Notes: generated from the letters alone by a model not told the origin. 11,735 nucleotides of DNA from Enterobacterales bacterium (GCA_900768635.1 CAAGDP010000121.1:1-11735); one strand, 5' to 3'; shown: positions 1 through 7,521, counted from the stretch's first letter. A program made the numbers and translations.

Positions 1-20
1 GTAATTACTCGAGTTTCCTA

Positions 21-66
21 CTAAATTTTGGCTCTTTCTAAATTTTGGGCTCAATCTAAATTTTTG
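21..66. repeat. Three short direct repeats, CTAAATTTTGG-like
   Basis: CTAAATTTTGG occurs at 21-31 and 38-48, and a variant (CTAAATTTTTG) at 56-66. The starts are 17 and 18 bp apart, close to but not exactly two helical turns. The repeats lie about 160 bp upstream of the proposed guaB -35 box. They could be protein-binding sites or simply AT-rich repetition at the end of something outside the window. I do not recognise the motif. Confidence 0.5.
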
Positions 67-224
67 TTGATAGACTGATTTTTATCATTAGAAAACTTTC
101 TGTTTTGATCTATGTTTTTAAGGAAGAAATAGTCGTCATCAGTGTAAATAATTAGACATAAATGCTCAGGTTGTGAATATTAACACAGTTCCCTGGGGAC
201 AAAGTGTAAGGGCTGTTTGTTTTC
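67..224. other. Non-coding upstream region, nothing recognised
   Basis: AT-rich DNA between the direct repeats and the guaB promoter. I see no open reading frame with a ribosome binding site and no convincing RNA gene. The end of a neighbouring gene may lie to the left of the window. Confidence 0.5.
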
Positions 225-253
225 TTTACAAATGAGACACAGATCAATATAAT
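225..253 (+). promoter_or_regulatory. Sigma70-type promoter of guaB
   Basis: TTTACA (225-230), then 17 bp, then a perfect TATAAT (248-253). Transcription would start near 260, giving a leader of about 55 nt before guaB. The bases just downstream include ACGCAA (259-264), which resembles one half of a PurR operator (ACGCAA-N4-TTGCGT), but no second half is visible, so PurR control is not supported by the sequence alone. Confidence 0.7.
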
Positions 254-314
254 ATGAACGCAATAACACATCTGTATTAACTAGAAAATAATTAATCAAA
301 GTGAGTATTGCAAT

Positions 315-1778
315 ATGTTAAGAATCGCCCAAGAAGCCCTTACCTTCGACGATGTGCTTTTAGTTCCGGCACATTCTTCGGTTCTGCCTAATACCGCAGA
401 TCTTCACACTAAATTAACTCAATCAATTTCCCTGAATATTCCTATGGTGTCAGCTGCCATGGATACTGTAACCGGTCCGGAGTTGGCTATTGCTCTTGCT
501 CAGGAAGGTGGATTGGGATTTATTCACAAAAATATGTCCATTGAAGAGCAGTGTAATGCGGTGCGTAAAGTTAAGCGTTACGAAAGTGGCATGGTGGTCA
601 GTCCTATTACTGTTTCTCCTACCGCACCTGTTTCTGAAGTACTGGCTATGACTGAAAAGAACGGCTTTGCCGGCTATCCTGTAGTTGATTCCAGCGGAGA
701 ACTGGAAGGACTTATTACCAGCCGCGATGTTCGTTTTATCTCCGACCTTTCTACTTTAGTTTGCAATGTTATGACTCCCAAGGAGCGTCTGGTGACTGCC
801 ACCAAAAATGCTTCCCGGGAGGAAATTCAGGCTTTGATGCAACAGCACAAAATTGAAAAGGTGCTGATTGTTGATGATAAATACCGCTTAACCGGTATGA
901 TCACGGTGCGGGATTTTGAAAAGGCTGAGCGGAAACCTAATGCCTGCAAGGACTCCCTGGGTCGTTTACGGGTAGGTGGTGCAGTGGGTGCCGGTCCGGG
1001 AAATGAGAAGCGTATTGATGCTCTTGTAGAAGCCGGTATTGATGTTCTTCTTATTGATTCATCCCATGGTCATTCTCAGGGTGTTCTGGATCGTATTAAA
1101 GATGCCCGTCAGCGTTATCCCGATCTGCAGATTGTCGGCGGTAATGTGGCTACTGCCGAAGGAGCCATTGCTCTGGCTGAAGCTGGCGTAAATGCGGTTA
1201 AGGTGGGTATCGGTCCCGGATCTATTTGCACCACCCGTATTGTAACAGGTTGCGGTGTTCCTCAGATCACTGCTGTGGACAATGCGGTTTCAGCTCTTAA
1301 GGGCTCCGGTATTACTGTTATTGCTGACGGTGGTATCCGCTACTCCGGTGATATTGCCAAGGCTCTGGTGGCAGGTGCCAACTGTGTAATGGTAGGCTCT
1401 ATGTTTGCCGGTACTGATGAAGCTCCCGGTGAAATTGAATTATATCAGGGTCGTTCCTTTAAGTCCTACCGGGGTATGGGTTCTCTGGGTGCCATGTCCA
1501 AGGGATCTGCAGATCGCTACTTCCAGACTGACAATGCTGCTGATAAGCTGGTTCCTGAGGGGATTGAAGGCCGTGTTCCATACAAGGGACCTCTTAAGCA
1601 TATTATTCATCAGCAGATGGGCGGTCTCCGTTCTGCTATGGGTCTTACCGGTTGTGCAACTATTGATGAAATGCGCACCAAGCCACAGTTTGTCCGGATC
1701 ACTGGGGCTGGCATCAAGGAATCCCATGTCCATGACGTTACCATTACCAAGGAAGCTCCTAATTACCGTTTAGGTTAA
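315..1778 (+). CDS. guaB: Inosine-5'-monophosphate dehydrogenase
   Basis: GuaB oxidises IMP to XMP with NAD+, the committed step of guanine nucleotide synthesis, as a cytosolic tetramer. The 487-residue product is full length (E. coli 488). It has a (beta/alpha)8 barrel interrupted by a pair of CBS domains at about residues 93-205. The catalytic loop GPGSICTTRIV places the nucleophile at Cys305. The flap SYRGMGSLGAMS is at 384-395 and the catalytic Arg401-Tyr402 pair follows in DRYFQ. The ATG start matches the conserved family N-terminus MLRIAxEALTFDDVLL; a weak Shine-Dalgarno (AAGTGAG, 299-305) lies 9 nt upstream. It is the first gene of a guaBA pair, 67 bp ahead of guaA, but a terminator-like hairpin stands between them. 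The CBS pair usually binds adenine or guanine nucleotides and tunes activity. Assignment is essentially certain. Confidence 0.98.
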   Translation: MLRIAQEALTFDDVLLVPAHSSVLPNTADLHTKLTQSISLNIPMVSAAMDTVTGPELAIALAQEGGLGFIHKNMSIEEQCNAVRKVKRYESGMVVSPITVSPTAPVSEVLAMTEKNGFAGYPVVDSSGELEGLITSRDVRFISDLSTLVCNVMTPKERLVTATKNASREEIQALMQQHKIEKVLIVDDKYRLTGMITVRDFEKAERKPNACKDSLGRLRVGGAVGAGPGNEKRIDALVEAGIDVLLIDSSHGHSQGVLDRIKDARQRYPDLQIVGGNVATAEGAIALAEAGVNAVKVGIGPGSICTTRIVTGCGVPQITAVDNAVSALKGSGITVIADGGIRYSGDIAKALVAGANCVMVGSMFAGTDEAPGEIELYQGRSFKSYRGMGSLGAMSKGSADRYFQTDNAADKLVPEGIEGRVPYKGPLKHIIHQQMGGLRSAMGLTGCATIDEMRTKPQFVRITGAGIKESHVHDVTITKEAPNYRLG

Positions 1779-1788
1779 TTTCTTATGC

Positions 1789-1823
1789 AATCTCCCCGAG
1801 TTATGCGGGAGATTTTTGTTTTT
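1789..1823 (+). terminator. Intrinsic terminator-like hairpin between guaB and guaA
   Basis: AATCTCCC (1789-1796) pairs with GGGAGATT (1807-1814) over 8 bp with a 10-nt loop, followed directly by a T-rich run (TTTGTTTTT, 1815-1823). It has the form of a rho-independent terminator and lies 10 bp after the guaB stop and 22 bp before the guaA start. I see no separate guaA promoter after it, so it probably acts as a partial terminator that lowers guaA relative to guaB, or as a 3' stabilising hairpin after RNA processing. Confidence 0.7.
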
Positions 1824-1845
1824 AATTGAAAGGAATGATTTTACT

Positions 1846-3423
1846 ATGGCGCAGAATATTCACGCTCAGCGAATTCTGATCCTTGATTTTGGATCCCAGG
1901 TAACTCAGCTTATTGCCCGACGGATCCGGGAAATCGGTGTTTACTGCGAACTTTGGTCCTGGGATGTAGATGAAGAGCGGATCCGGGAATTTGCCCCTCA
2001 GGGCATTATTCTTTCCGGTGGTCCGGAATCAGTTACAGTAAGTGATTCACCCCGGGCACCTGACTATGTGTTCCAGGCCGGAGTTCCGGTTCTTGGAATA
2101 TGCTACGGTATGCAGACCATGTCTGAGCAGCTGGGTGGTAAAGTATCTTCTTCTGATAAGAAGGAGTTCGGCTATGCATCTGTAACTTTAAAGCGGGAAT
2201 GTCCTCTGTTTGCCGGACTTTCTGACGGTACAGGTCAGAATGGTGAAACATTACTGGATGTATGGATGAGCCATGGAGACAAGGTGGTAGCCGCCCCTCA
2301 GGGTTTTGAAGTGGTAGCTTCCACTGACAATTGTCCTTTTGCCGCCTTTGCTGATGAGACCAGACAGTTTTACGGCGTACAGTTCCATCCGGAAGTAACT
2401 CATACCAAACAGGGTTTTGGTATTTTTGAAAATTTTGTAAAGAACATCTGTCATTTGGATACTCTGTGGAACCCTTCTTCCATTATTGAAGATGCTGTAG
2501 CTCAGATCCGGGCTAAAGTGGGAAATGAAAAAGTTATTCTGGGGCTTTCCGGAGGTGTAGATTCCTCTGTAACTGCCATGCTGTTGCATAAGGCTATAGG
2601 TGATAACCTTACCTGTGTCTTTGTGGATAATGGTCTCTTACGCCTTAATGAGGGCCGTCAGGTAATGGAAATGTTCGGGGATCGCTTTGGACTGAATATT
2701 ATTTATGCTGATGCGGAAGATCGTTTTTTGAGTCAGCTTAAGGGCGTATCCGATCCGGAAGCAAAGCGTAAAGTGATTGGCAAGGCTTTTATTGACGTAT
2801 TTGCAGAAGAAGCCAAAAAGCTCAGTGATGTGAAATTCCTGGCACAGGGCACTATTTATCCTGATGTTATTGAATCGGCTGCTGCTAAAACCGGTAAAGC
2901 CCATGTTATCAAGTCCCATCATAATGTGGGCGGTCTGCCTAAGGATCTTAAGTTTGAACTGGTGGAGCCTCTCCGGGAATTATTTAAGGATGAAGTGCGG
3001 AAAATCGGTTTGGAGCTGGGTCTTCCTCATGACATGTTATACCGTCATCCGTTCCCTGGTCCGGGATTAGGTGTGCGTGTTCTGGGAGAAGTTAAAAAGG
3101 AATATTGTGATCTTCTCCGGCAGGCGGATCATATTTTCATAGAAGAGTTACGCAAGGCTGACTGGTATGATAAGGTGAGTCAGGCTTTTGTAGTCTTTTT
3201 ACCGGTAAGAGCTGTGGGAGTAATGGGGGATGGTCGCAGATATGATTATGTGGTTTCCCTCCGGGCAGTTCAAACTGTGGATTTTATGACGGCCAAGTGG
3301 GCTCATTTGCCTTATGATCTGCTGGGTAAGGTGTCCAACCGGATCATAAATGAAATTAATGGTATAAGTCGCGTTCTCTATGATGTATCAGGAAAACCGC
3401 CTGCAACTATTGAATTTGAGTAA
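1846..3423 (+). CDS. guaA: GMP synthase, glutamine-hydrolysing
   Basis: GuaA converts XMP to GMP using ATP and ammonia released from glutamine, completing the pathway begun by GuaB. The 525-residue product equals the E. coli length. The N-terminal class I glutamine amidotransferase has its catalytic triad at Cys86 (GICYGMQ), His181 and Glu183 (QFHPEV). The ATP-pyrophosphatase domain carries the P-loop LSGGVDSS at 234-241. The C-terminal dimerisation and XMP-binding part includes KSHHNVGGLP (356-365) and RHPFPGPGLGVR (400-411), and the protein ends in the family-typical PPATIEFE. I chose the ATG at 1846 because it gives the family N-terminus MxxNIHxxRILILDFGSQ and has AAGGA at 1830-1834, 11 nt upstream. 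An in-frame TTG at 1816 lies inside the preceding hairpin's T-run and is unlikely. It probably shares the guaB promoter. Confidence 0.98.
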   Translation: MAQNIHAQRILILDFGSQVTQLIARRIREIGVYCELWSWDVDEERIREFAPQGIILSGGPESVTVSDSPRAPDYVFQAGVPVLGICYGMQTMSEQLGGKVSSSDKKEFGYASVTLKRECPLFAGLSDGTGQNGETLLDVWMSHGDKVVAAPQGFEVVASTDNCPFAAFADETRQFYGVQFHPEVTHTKQGFGIFENFVKNICHLDTLWNPSSIIEDAVAQIRAKVGNEKVILGLSGGVDSSVTAMLLHKAIGDNLTCVFVDNGLLRLNEGRQVMEMFGDRFGLNIIYADAEDRFLSQLKGVSDPEAKRKVIGKAFIDVFAEEAKKLSDVKFLAQGTIYPDVIESAAAKTGKAHVIKSHHNVGGLPKDLKFELVEPLRELFKDEVRKIGLELGLPHDMLYRHPFPGPGLGVRVLGEVKKEYCDLLRQADHIFIEELRKADWYDKVSQAFVVFLPVRAVGVMGDGRRYDYVVSLRAVQTVDFMTAKWAHLPYDLLGKVSNRIINEINGISRVLYDVSGKPPATIEFE

Positions 3424-3431
3424 AATCTCGG

Positions 3432-3474
3432 ATCCCTGTAAGGCTTGATTTTATAATCCCTACAGGGATTTTTT
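3432..3474 (+). terminator. Intrinsic terminator after guaA
   Basis: ATCCCTGTA (3432-3440) pairs perfectly with TACAGGGAT (3461-3469) over 9 bp with a 20-nt loop, followed by a run of six T (3469-3474). It begins 8 bp after the guaA stop and closes the guaBA transcription unit. A shorter alternative stem can form within the distal half. Confidence 0.85.
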
Positions 3475-3558
3475 ATGCCCACTTGGTACAGTTCAGGTTC
3501 AAATCTTTATTCTGATCAGTTTTTTATCTTACATTTCGCATTCAAAGTAGTTTGTTTA

Positions 3559-3576
3559 CCCCCCCCCACACACACA
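3559..3576. repeat. C9 homopolymer followed by a short AC repeat
   Basis: Nine consecutive C (3559-3567) run into ACACACACA (3568-3576). The tract is not inside a recognisable gene. Such tracts are prone to slippage and also to sequencing error. Confidence 0.9.
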
Positions 3577-3718
3577 ACTTTTTTTAATAATGGATGAGCT
3601 ATTTTGAAACTATTTTTTTGGAAACAAAATTATTATAGAGATATGTTACGCTTTTGAAAAATAGCCCTGAACTATTACAATAATGTGATACGAGAGTCGC
3701 TTTAATTACATAAAAACT

Positions 3719-3811
3719 GAGTTAAGTGATTCATTTCCTTAAAATAGTTAAAAATGCCCGATTTTGAGGGATTGAAAGAAAATGATTCCCGCTCTGCACA
3801 ACACTTAACTC
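3719..3811. repeat. 10-bp perfect inverted repeat enclosing a possible folded segment
   Basis: GAGTTAAGTG (3719-3728) is the exact reverse complement of CACTTAACTC (3802-3811). Just inside, ATTCATTTCCTT and AAAGAAAATGAT are also roughly complementary, and CCC-GATTTTGA-GGG forms a small apical stem. Together they suggest either a long imperfect hairpin RNA or a small element with terminal inverted repeats. No target-site duplication is visible, and I see no promoter or T-run that would make a transcript likely. Confidence 0.45.
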
Positions 3812-4293
3812 CATATGTCACGGCTCATTGCCGGAACAGGTAGATAAAGCTATTGTAGTCATCTATCTGTAGTACACAAGATGGCTAAATTTCGTATGAA
3901 GGTATTCAGAGGATTGAAGGATATTTGTCCTGGAAGTGGCATTGTGGAATTCAGTCTGCCATAAACTGTATGGATCCTGCATTCCGTTAAAGATTTAGTA
4001 AGACTGATAACAGATAAGATTCCCTTTGTTCAGCAGAGATTAAAACATACGTATAAGGTCTAAAATCCGCAATATGAACTTTTTTCAGAGCTGTTCGTAC
4101 TGTCCGAATTCCGGTCATTCTCAACTGGATTTTAGTTAAGAGATCAGCAGGATATAGGTTGCACTTTGCTGTAAAAGATTTTTTCGAAAATATGGGCATC
4201 TGTTTCAGATTTGTACTACCATATCATCACGAAGGATGTAGAGAATAGCTCTCTTTAATCTAATAAATGCGGTTCATTCCACTTTCCAGTTAG

Positions 4294-4322
4294 TTGAATC
4301 ACTGGTAAATACGCTAGAATAT
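4294..4322 (+). promoter_or_regulatory. Weak candidate promoter of the AAA-ATPase gene
   Basis: TTGAAT (4294-4299) lies 17 bp before GAATAT (4317-4322). TAGAAT at 4315-4320 is a better -10 hexamer but has 15-bp spacing. The sequence is the best match in the 100 bp upstream of the gene, but it is not strong. Confidence 0.3.
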
Positions 4323-4354
4323 ATTTAGCGGTAGAAATTGCAGGATATATTACT

Positions 4355-6160
4355 ATGAGCATAAAGACATTCAAGCCATTACCAATCGGCAATGAGGACT
4401 TTACTTCCTTAAGAGAGAAAGGTTGTTACTACGTAGATAAGACTCCATACCTTAAAGTTGTTTTTGAACATCCTGCACCGGTTATGCTCTTTACCCGTCC
4501 GAGACGTTTTGGCAAAACACTGCTCATGGATATGTTTGCCACCTATTTAGCTATAGAAGAAGACGGCAACACCGGCAGAGAAAGAAAAGAAAAACTCTTT
4601 GCAGAACTTAAAATCTCTGAAGATGTAATTTTTGCCGATAAATATATGGGCCAGTTTCCGGTTATTTTCATCTCCCTGAAAAAAGTTTACGGAGAAACCT
4701 TTGAAGATGCTTATGGAAAGCTGGTTGAAGTTGTAGCTGATCTTGGAGACAAGTTCTCTTTTCTGAAAGACAGTGAAAATATTTCAGAAGAACAGAAGCA
4801 GGAATTAGCTTTACTAAAAAATAGACTACAGCTGTCAAATCCGGTATATCAGCCATTTCTAACTAGCGCATTAAAAACCTTTGCAAAATGTCTGCACAAG
4901 CATTATGGAAAGAAAGTCATACTGCTTATTGATGAGTATGATGTACCTTTAGCCTGGGCATCAGAGAAAGGATATCATACCCAGATGGTAACCCTCATAA
5001 GGCAGTTCTTTGAATTTATGAAAATCTCTCCGGAAAACAAGACTACGGAATATCCAATCGAAAAGATAGTTCTCACCGGATGTCTTAAGGTGGCAAAGAA
5101 CAGTATCTTTACAGGAATCAACAATCTTTTTCCCAATACAGTACTCTCGGAGAATAGCAAGTTTGATTCCATCCTCGGCTTTACCAAAGATGAAACTGCA
5201 AAACTTTTAAAGGACTATAACCTTGAAGAGTATACCGACCTGGTGAAAGATAACTATGACGGATACCGGTTCAATAAAAAAGACACGTACTGTCCCTGGG
5301 ATGTGGTGAACTTTATAAATGAGGCTTTAGAAAGTAAAGAATCAGGAAGCAAGATAATACCTGGTAACTACTGGATAAACTCCACCTCCAGCAATGCGCT
5401 GTTATCCTATGTAGGCTTTTTAAGTGACAATGCAACTGAAAAGATGCAGGCACTTATGGATGGTGAAAATATCGAAACCACCATCAACGACTCCATGAAC
5501 TATGACTCCTTGTCAAAACATGAAGAGGAAGATTTCTTCTCCTTGTTAGTCCATACCGGATATCTAACCTCACCAGATTACCGGGTGGAGGAAATCCCAG
5601 GAAACAGACCTGAAAAGATTTACTCACTTAGGATACCAAACCTCGAGATCAAGGAATGCTTTAAGACAAATATTCTAAAGCATTTCCGGGAGGTATCAAC
5701 TCAGGATGAAAACAAGGCTCTCCTTATAGCCAAAGCACTGTTTGAAGGAGACTGTACTACTGCTCGGATAAATATTAAACATCTTCTTAAAGGATATGTA
5801 TCTGTAAGAGACTTTGCCACCAAAGCAAAGCCGGAAAACTTCTATCACGGCTTCCTATCCGGCGTCTTTTCCAATTGCGGGTCCTTTATAACTGACTTTA
5901 AATCCAACTCAGAATCCGGAGATGGTTATGCTGATATCATCTTTAAAAATTCTGATGAGGATACAGCAGTCGTTATTGAACTTAAGGTTGCAGACAGTGA
6001 TAGGAATATTAAGGTAACAGCTTCCAAAGCATTACATCAGATTGAAGAGAGAAACTATGCTGAAGATTATCTCTTATCTGATCTGGTTGACAATGTTTAC
6101 TGCTATGCAATCTGTTTCTACAATAAAGTGTGCTATATTGAAATGAAAAAGGTTAAATAA
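4355..6160 (+). CDS. AAA-ATPase-like protein with C-terminal PD-(D/E)XK nuclease-like domain
   Basis: This 601-residue protein has the architecture of the AAA-ATPase-like plus DUF1703 (PD-(D/E)XK superfamily) family. The N-terminus starts with the family signature (KPLPIGNEDFTSLREKGCYYVDKT). A degenerate Walker A follows at 48-55 (RPRRFGKT), and Walker B is at 188-196 (VILLIDEYD). TGCLKVAKNSIFTGINNLF is at 241-259, and the linker motif DNYDGYRF at 299-306. The nuclease-like core has Asp527 (GYADIIF), Glu542 and Lys544 (IELK), and Gln562 (HQIEERNY), all the expected catalytic positions. No signal peptide or membrane segment is visible. An AGGA (4342-4345) lies 9 nt before the ATG. It stands alone between long non-coding stretches and uses AGA for arginine far more than guaBA, suggesting horizontal acquisition. 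The family often occurs in many copies in gut anaerobes. Its role is not established; a defence or mobile-element function is inference. Confidence 0.9.
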   Translation: MSIKTFKPLPIGNEDFTSLREKGCYYVDKTPYLKVVFEHPAPVMLFTRPRRFGKTLLMDMFATYLAIEEDGNTGRERKEKLFAELKISEDVIFADKYMGQFPVIFISLKKVYGETFEDAYGKLVEVVADLGDKFSFLKDSENISEEQKQELALLKNRLQLSNPVYQPFLTSALKTFAKCLHKHYGKKVILLIDEYDVPLAWASEKGYHTQMVTLIRQFFEFMKISPENKTTEYPIEKIVLTGCLKVAKNSIFTGINNLFPNTVLSENSKFDSILGFTKDETAKLLKDYNLEEYTDLVKDNYDGYRFNKKDTYCPWDVVNFINEALESKESGSKIIPGNYWINSTSSNALLSYVGFLSDNATEKMQALMDGENIETTINDSMNYDSLSKHEEEDFFSLLVHTGYLTSPDYRVEEIPGNRPEKIYSLRIPNLEIKECFKTNILKHFREVSTQDENKALLIAKALFEGDCTTARINIKHLLKGYVSVRDFATKAKPENFYHGFLSGVFSNCGSFITDFKSNSESGDGYADIIFKNSDEDTAVVIELKVADSDRNIKVTASKALHQIEERNYAEDYLLSDLVDNVYCYAICFYNKVCYIEMKKVK

Positions 6161-6564
6161 ACAGCTCTGTTTCCTTAGCTGAATATGCATTTCTTTGGAC
6201 AACTCTAAATCATTGCGGGCTGTTCGTGACCCTGCGGTATTAAGAACTCTAACGCAAGTTGCTCCGCTCCAATCAGAGGTGCAAAGGCGACAGCTGTTTT
6301 TCATCATTCACTGAAACTGGAAAAACATCAGGCTTCTTTGCAGGAATATCCGGAATAGTTGTTCAGTTCATATATATAAGCCCGATCAGGAAGAATTAAA
6401 AGATCTGAATATAGTTCAGATTCCGATAAGAAAATGAAGATCAGTAGTTTCAAGCCACCGAAGCAATCTGAGCAATTAGCCTCTGCAGTATGGATCCTCC
6501 TGCTTCAGGAAGATGAGGATGTCAGTGGAAGGATTATTTAAACTGTGGGTGTTAGTTAAAAATC
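6161..6564. other. Gene-free stretch between the AAA-ATPase gene and sfsA
   Basis: About 400 bp with no convincing gene. A 35-codon ATG frame at 6434-6541 (MKISSFKPPKQ...) has no clear ribosome binding site or recognisable homology. No terminator for the AAA-ATPase gene and no clear sfsA promoter stand out. GTATGGATCCT is found both here (near 6489) and in the gap on the other side (near 3968), too short to prove a shared origin. Confidence 0.5.
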
Positions 6565-7251
6565 ATGAGTGGGAAAGATATGCATTATGAACAGATAGAA
6601 ACCGGAATATTTTTGGAGCGTCCTAACCGTTTTGTTGCATTGGTTCAGTTTCCTGACGGGAGAACTGAAGTGGTACATGTTAAAAATACGGGACGGTGCC
6701 GGGAGATTTTAATACCGGGATGTGAGGTTTACCTTGCTTACTCTGGAAATGAAGGGCGTCGTACCCGATATGATCTGATAGCGGCGGTAAAGAATCGAGA
6801 TCTGCTTATTAATATTGACAGTCAGGCTCCAAATGTTGTTATGGGAGAGTGGCTGGGCAAACAGGATTATACTTTTATAAAACCGGAGTACAGTTATGGG
6901 GGATCCCGCCTGGATTTTTATCTGGAGCGGGGATCTGAAAAATATCTGGTGGAGGTAAAAGGCTGTACACTGGAGATAGATGGGGTGGGGTATTTCCCGG
7001 ATGCTCCTACATTACGGGGTGTTAAACATTTAAAGGAGCTTTCCCAGGCTGTAGCTCAGGGTTATCACGGGGTTCTGGCTTTTGTGATCCAGATGGAGGG
7101 AGTTTCCGAAGTTCGACCTAATGAAAAAACACATCCTGAATTTGCCCGGGTATTCCGGGAGGCGGAAAAAGCCGGTGTGGAGATCTGGTTTATGCTCTGC
7201 CGGGTGGAGCCGGCAGATCTGCATATCATTTCCCGGGTCAAAAAATCCTGA
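6565..7251 (+). CDS. sfsA: SfsA family protein (DNA/RNA nuclease-like)
   Basis: SfsA was named for stimulating maltose metabolism in E. coli; the family has an N-terminal OB-like domain and a C-terminal PD-(D/E)XK nuclease fold. The 228 residues are close to the E. coli 234. The N-terminal signature is FxALVxFxDGRTEVVHVKNTGRC, where NTGRCxEILIPG (41-52) resembles the Firmicutes form rather than the enterobacterial NTGSM. The C-terminal core carries Asp117 (SRLDFYL), Glu130 and Lys132 (VEVKGCTLE), then FPDAPTLRGVKHLKEL (144-159), the strongest family hallmark. The start is uncertain: the ATG at 6565 has no Shine-Dalgarno, while the ATG at 6580 (MHYEQIETG, 223 aa) fits the family length before the conserved region and has a weak GGGAAAG upstream. 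It appears monocistronic. Physiological role remains unclear in the family. Confidence 0.93.
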   Translation: MSGKDMHYEQIETGIFLERPNRFVALVQFPDGRTEVVHVKNTGRCREILIPGCEVYLAYSGNEGRRTRYDLIAAVKNRDLLINIDSQAPNVVMGEWLGKQDYTFIKPEYSYGGSRLDFYLERGSEKYLVEVKGCTLEIDGVGYFPDAPTLRGVKHLKELSQAVAQGYHGVLAFVIQMEGVSEVRPNEKTHPEFARVFREAEKAGVEIWFMLCRVEPADLHIISRVKKS

Positions 7252-7270
7252 AATGGAATTTCTTCAGGAT
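7239..7270 (-). terminator. Hairpin over the sfsA stop, T-run on the minus strand
   Basis: ATCCTGAA (7245-7252) pairs with TTCAGGAT (7263-7270), 8 bp with a 10-nt loop. On the plus strand the hairpin is preceded by A6 and followed by CCGG, so it is a poor terminator for sfsA. Read on the minus strand it is followed by T6, the form of an intrinsic terminator for leftward transcription, although no leftward gene is recognised between here and the tRNA. Confidence 0.5.
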
Positions 7271-7500
7271 CCGGAGTTAGGTTTCTTCTAGAATAGAAGA
7301 AAGGAAAAGAGCAGATCAGCAGTCTACATATTCCTGTCTGATGATCAGGATAAATAGAGGCGGAAAGAAAACAGATGATTTTCCCGTGCCGGACAAATTG
7401 GTATTGGGGATTTGGGAAACGGGGGGGGGGAATTATTCTGAAGAACAAAATGAACAACATTTAGCCAGGTAGTTGAATTGTTAAAAAAAGGCATGGTCTT
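7252..7500. other. Intergenic region with an inverted repeat and a G10 run
   Basis: No gene is supported. TTTCTTCTA (7282-7290) and TAGAAGAAA (7294-7302) form a perfect 9-bp inverted repeat with a 3-base loop. Ten consecutive G lie at 7421-7430. Open frames on the minus strand here lack ribosome binding sites and encode low-complexity-looking sequence. Confidence 0.6.
7421..7430. repeat. G10 homopolymer
   Basis: Ten consecutive G between AAAC and AATT, about 105 bp upstream of the tRNA-Val gene. The length is liable to slippage or miscalling. It is outside any supported gene and about 85 bp upstream of the tRNA -10 box. Confidence 0.9.
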
Positions 7501-7515
7501 TTGACTTCTTTCCGG

Positions 7516-7521
7516 TATAAT
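7516..7521 (+). promoter_or_regulatory. -10 box of the tRNA-Val promoter
   Basis: A perfect TATAAT lies 14 bp before the mature tRNA start. The -35 element is unclear: TTGACT at 7501-7506 is only 9 bp upstream, too close, and the sequence at normal spacing (around 7493-7499) is a poor match. The promoter probably drives the tRNA and possibly the transporter gene after it. Confidence 0.55.

Larger units (their letters stand above)
3475..4293. other. Gene-free stretch of about 820 bp
   Basis: No reading frame here has a plausible ribosome binding site and composition. A possible 27-codon ATG frame at 3881 (MAKFRMKVFRG...) has no visible homology. Stop codons are frequent in all frames, so the stretch may be decayed accessory DNA around the AAA-ATPase gene. 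It holds a C9-(AC) tract at 3559-3576, a 10-bp inverted repeat at 3719-3811, and an imperfect 9-bp hairpin at 3837-3869 (CAGGTAGAT with ATCTATCTG, one G-U pair). Confidence 0.6.

Noticed and set aside
1816..1845. Upstream in-frame TTG start extending GuaA by ten residues
   Set aside because: It lies in the T-run of the preceding hairpin without a ribosome binding site, and the ATG at 1846 gives the exact family length and N-terminus.
3987..4199. 70-codon frame on the minus strand in the gap before the AAA-ATPase gene
   Set aside because: No Shine-Dalgarno, no recognisable similarity, and the surrounding sequence looks non-coding; could at most be a decayed fragment.
7065..7460. 131-codon minus-strand frame across the sfsA 3' end
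   Set aside because: It overlaps conserved sfsA coding sequence, runs through the G10 tract and terminator hairpin, and shows no family resemblance.
7501..7506. TTGACT as -35 box of the tRNA promoter
   Set aside because: It is only 9 bp from the TATAAT box, far shorter than the normal spacing.
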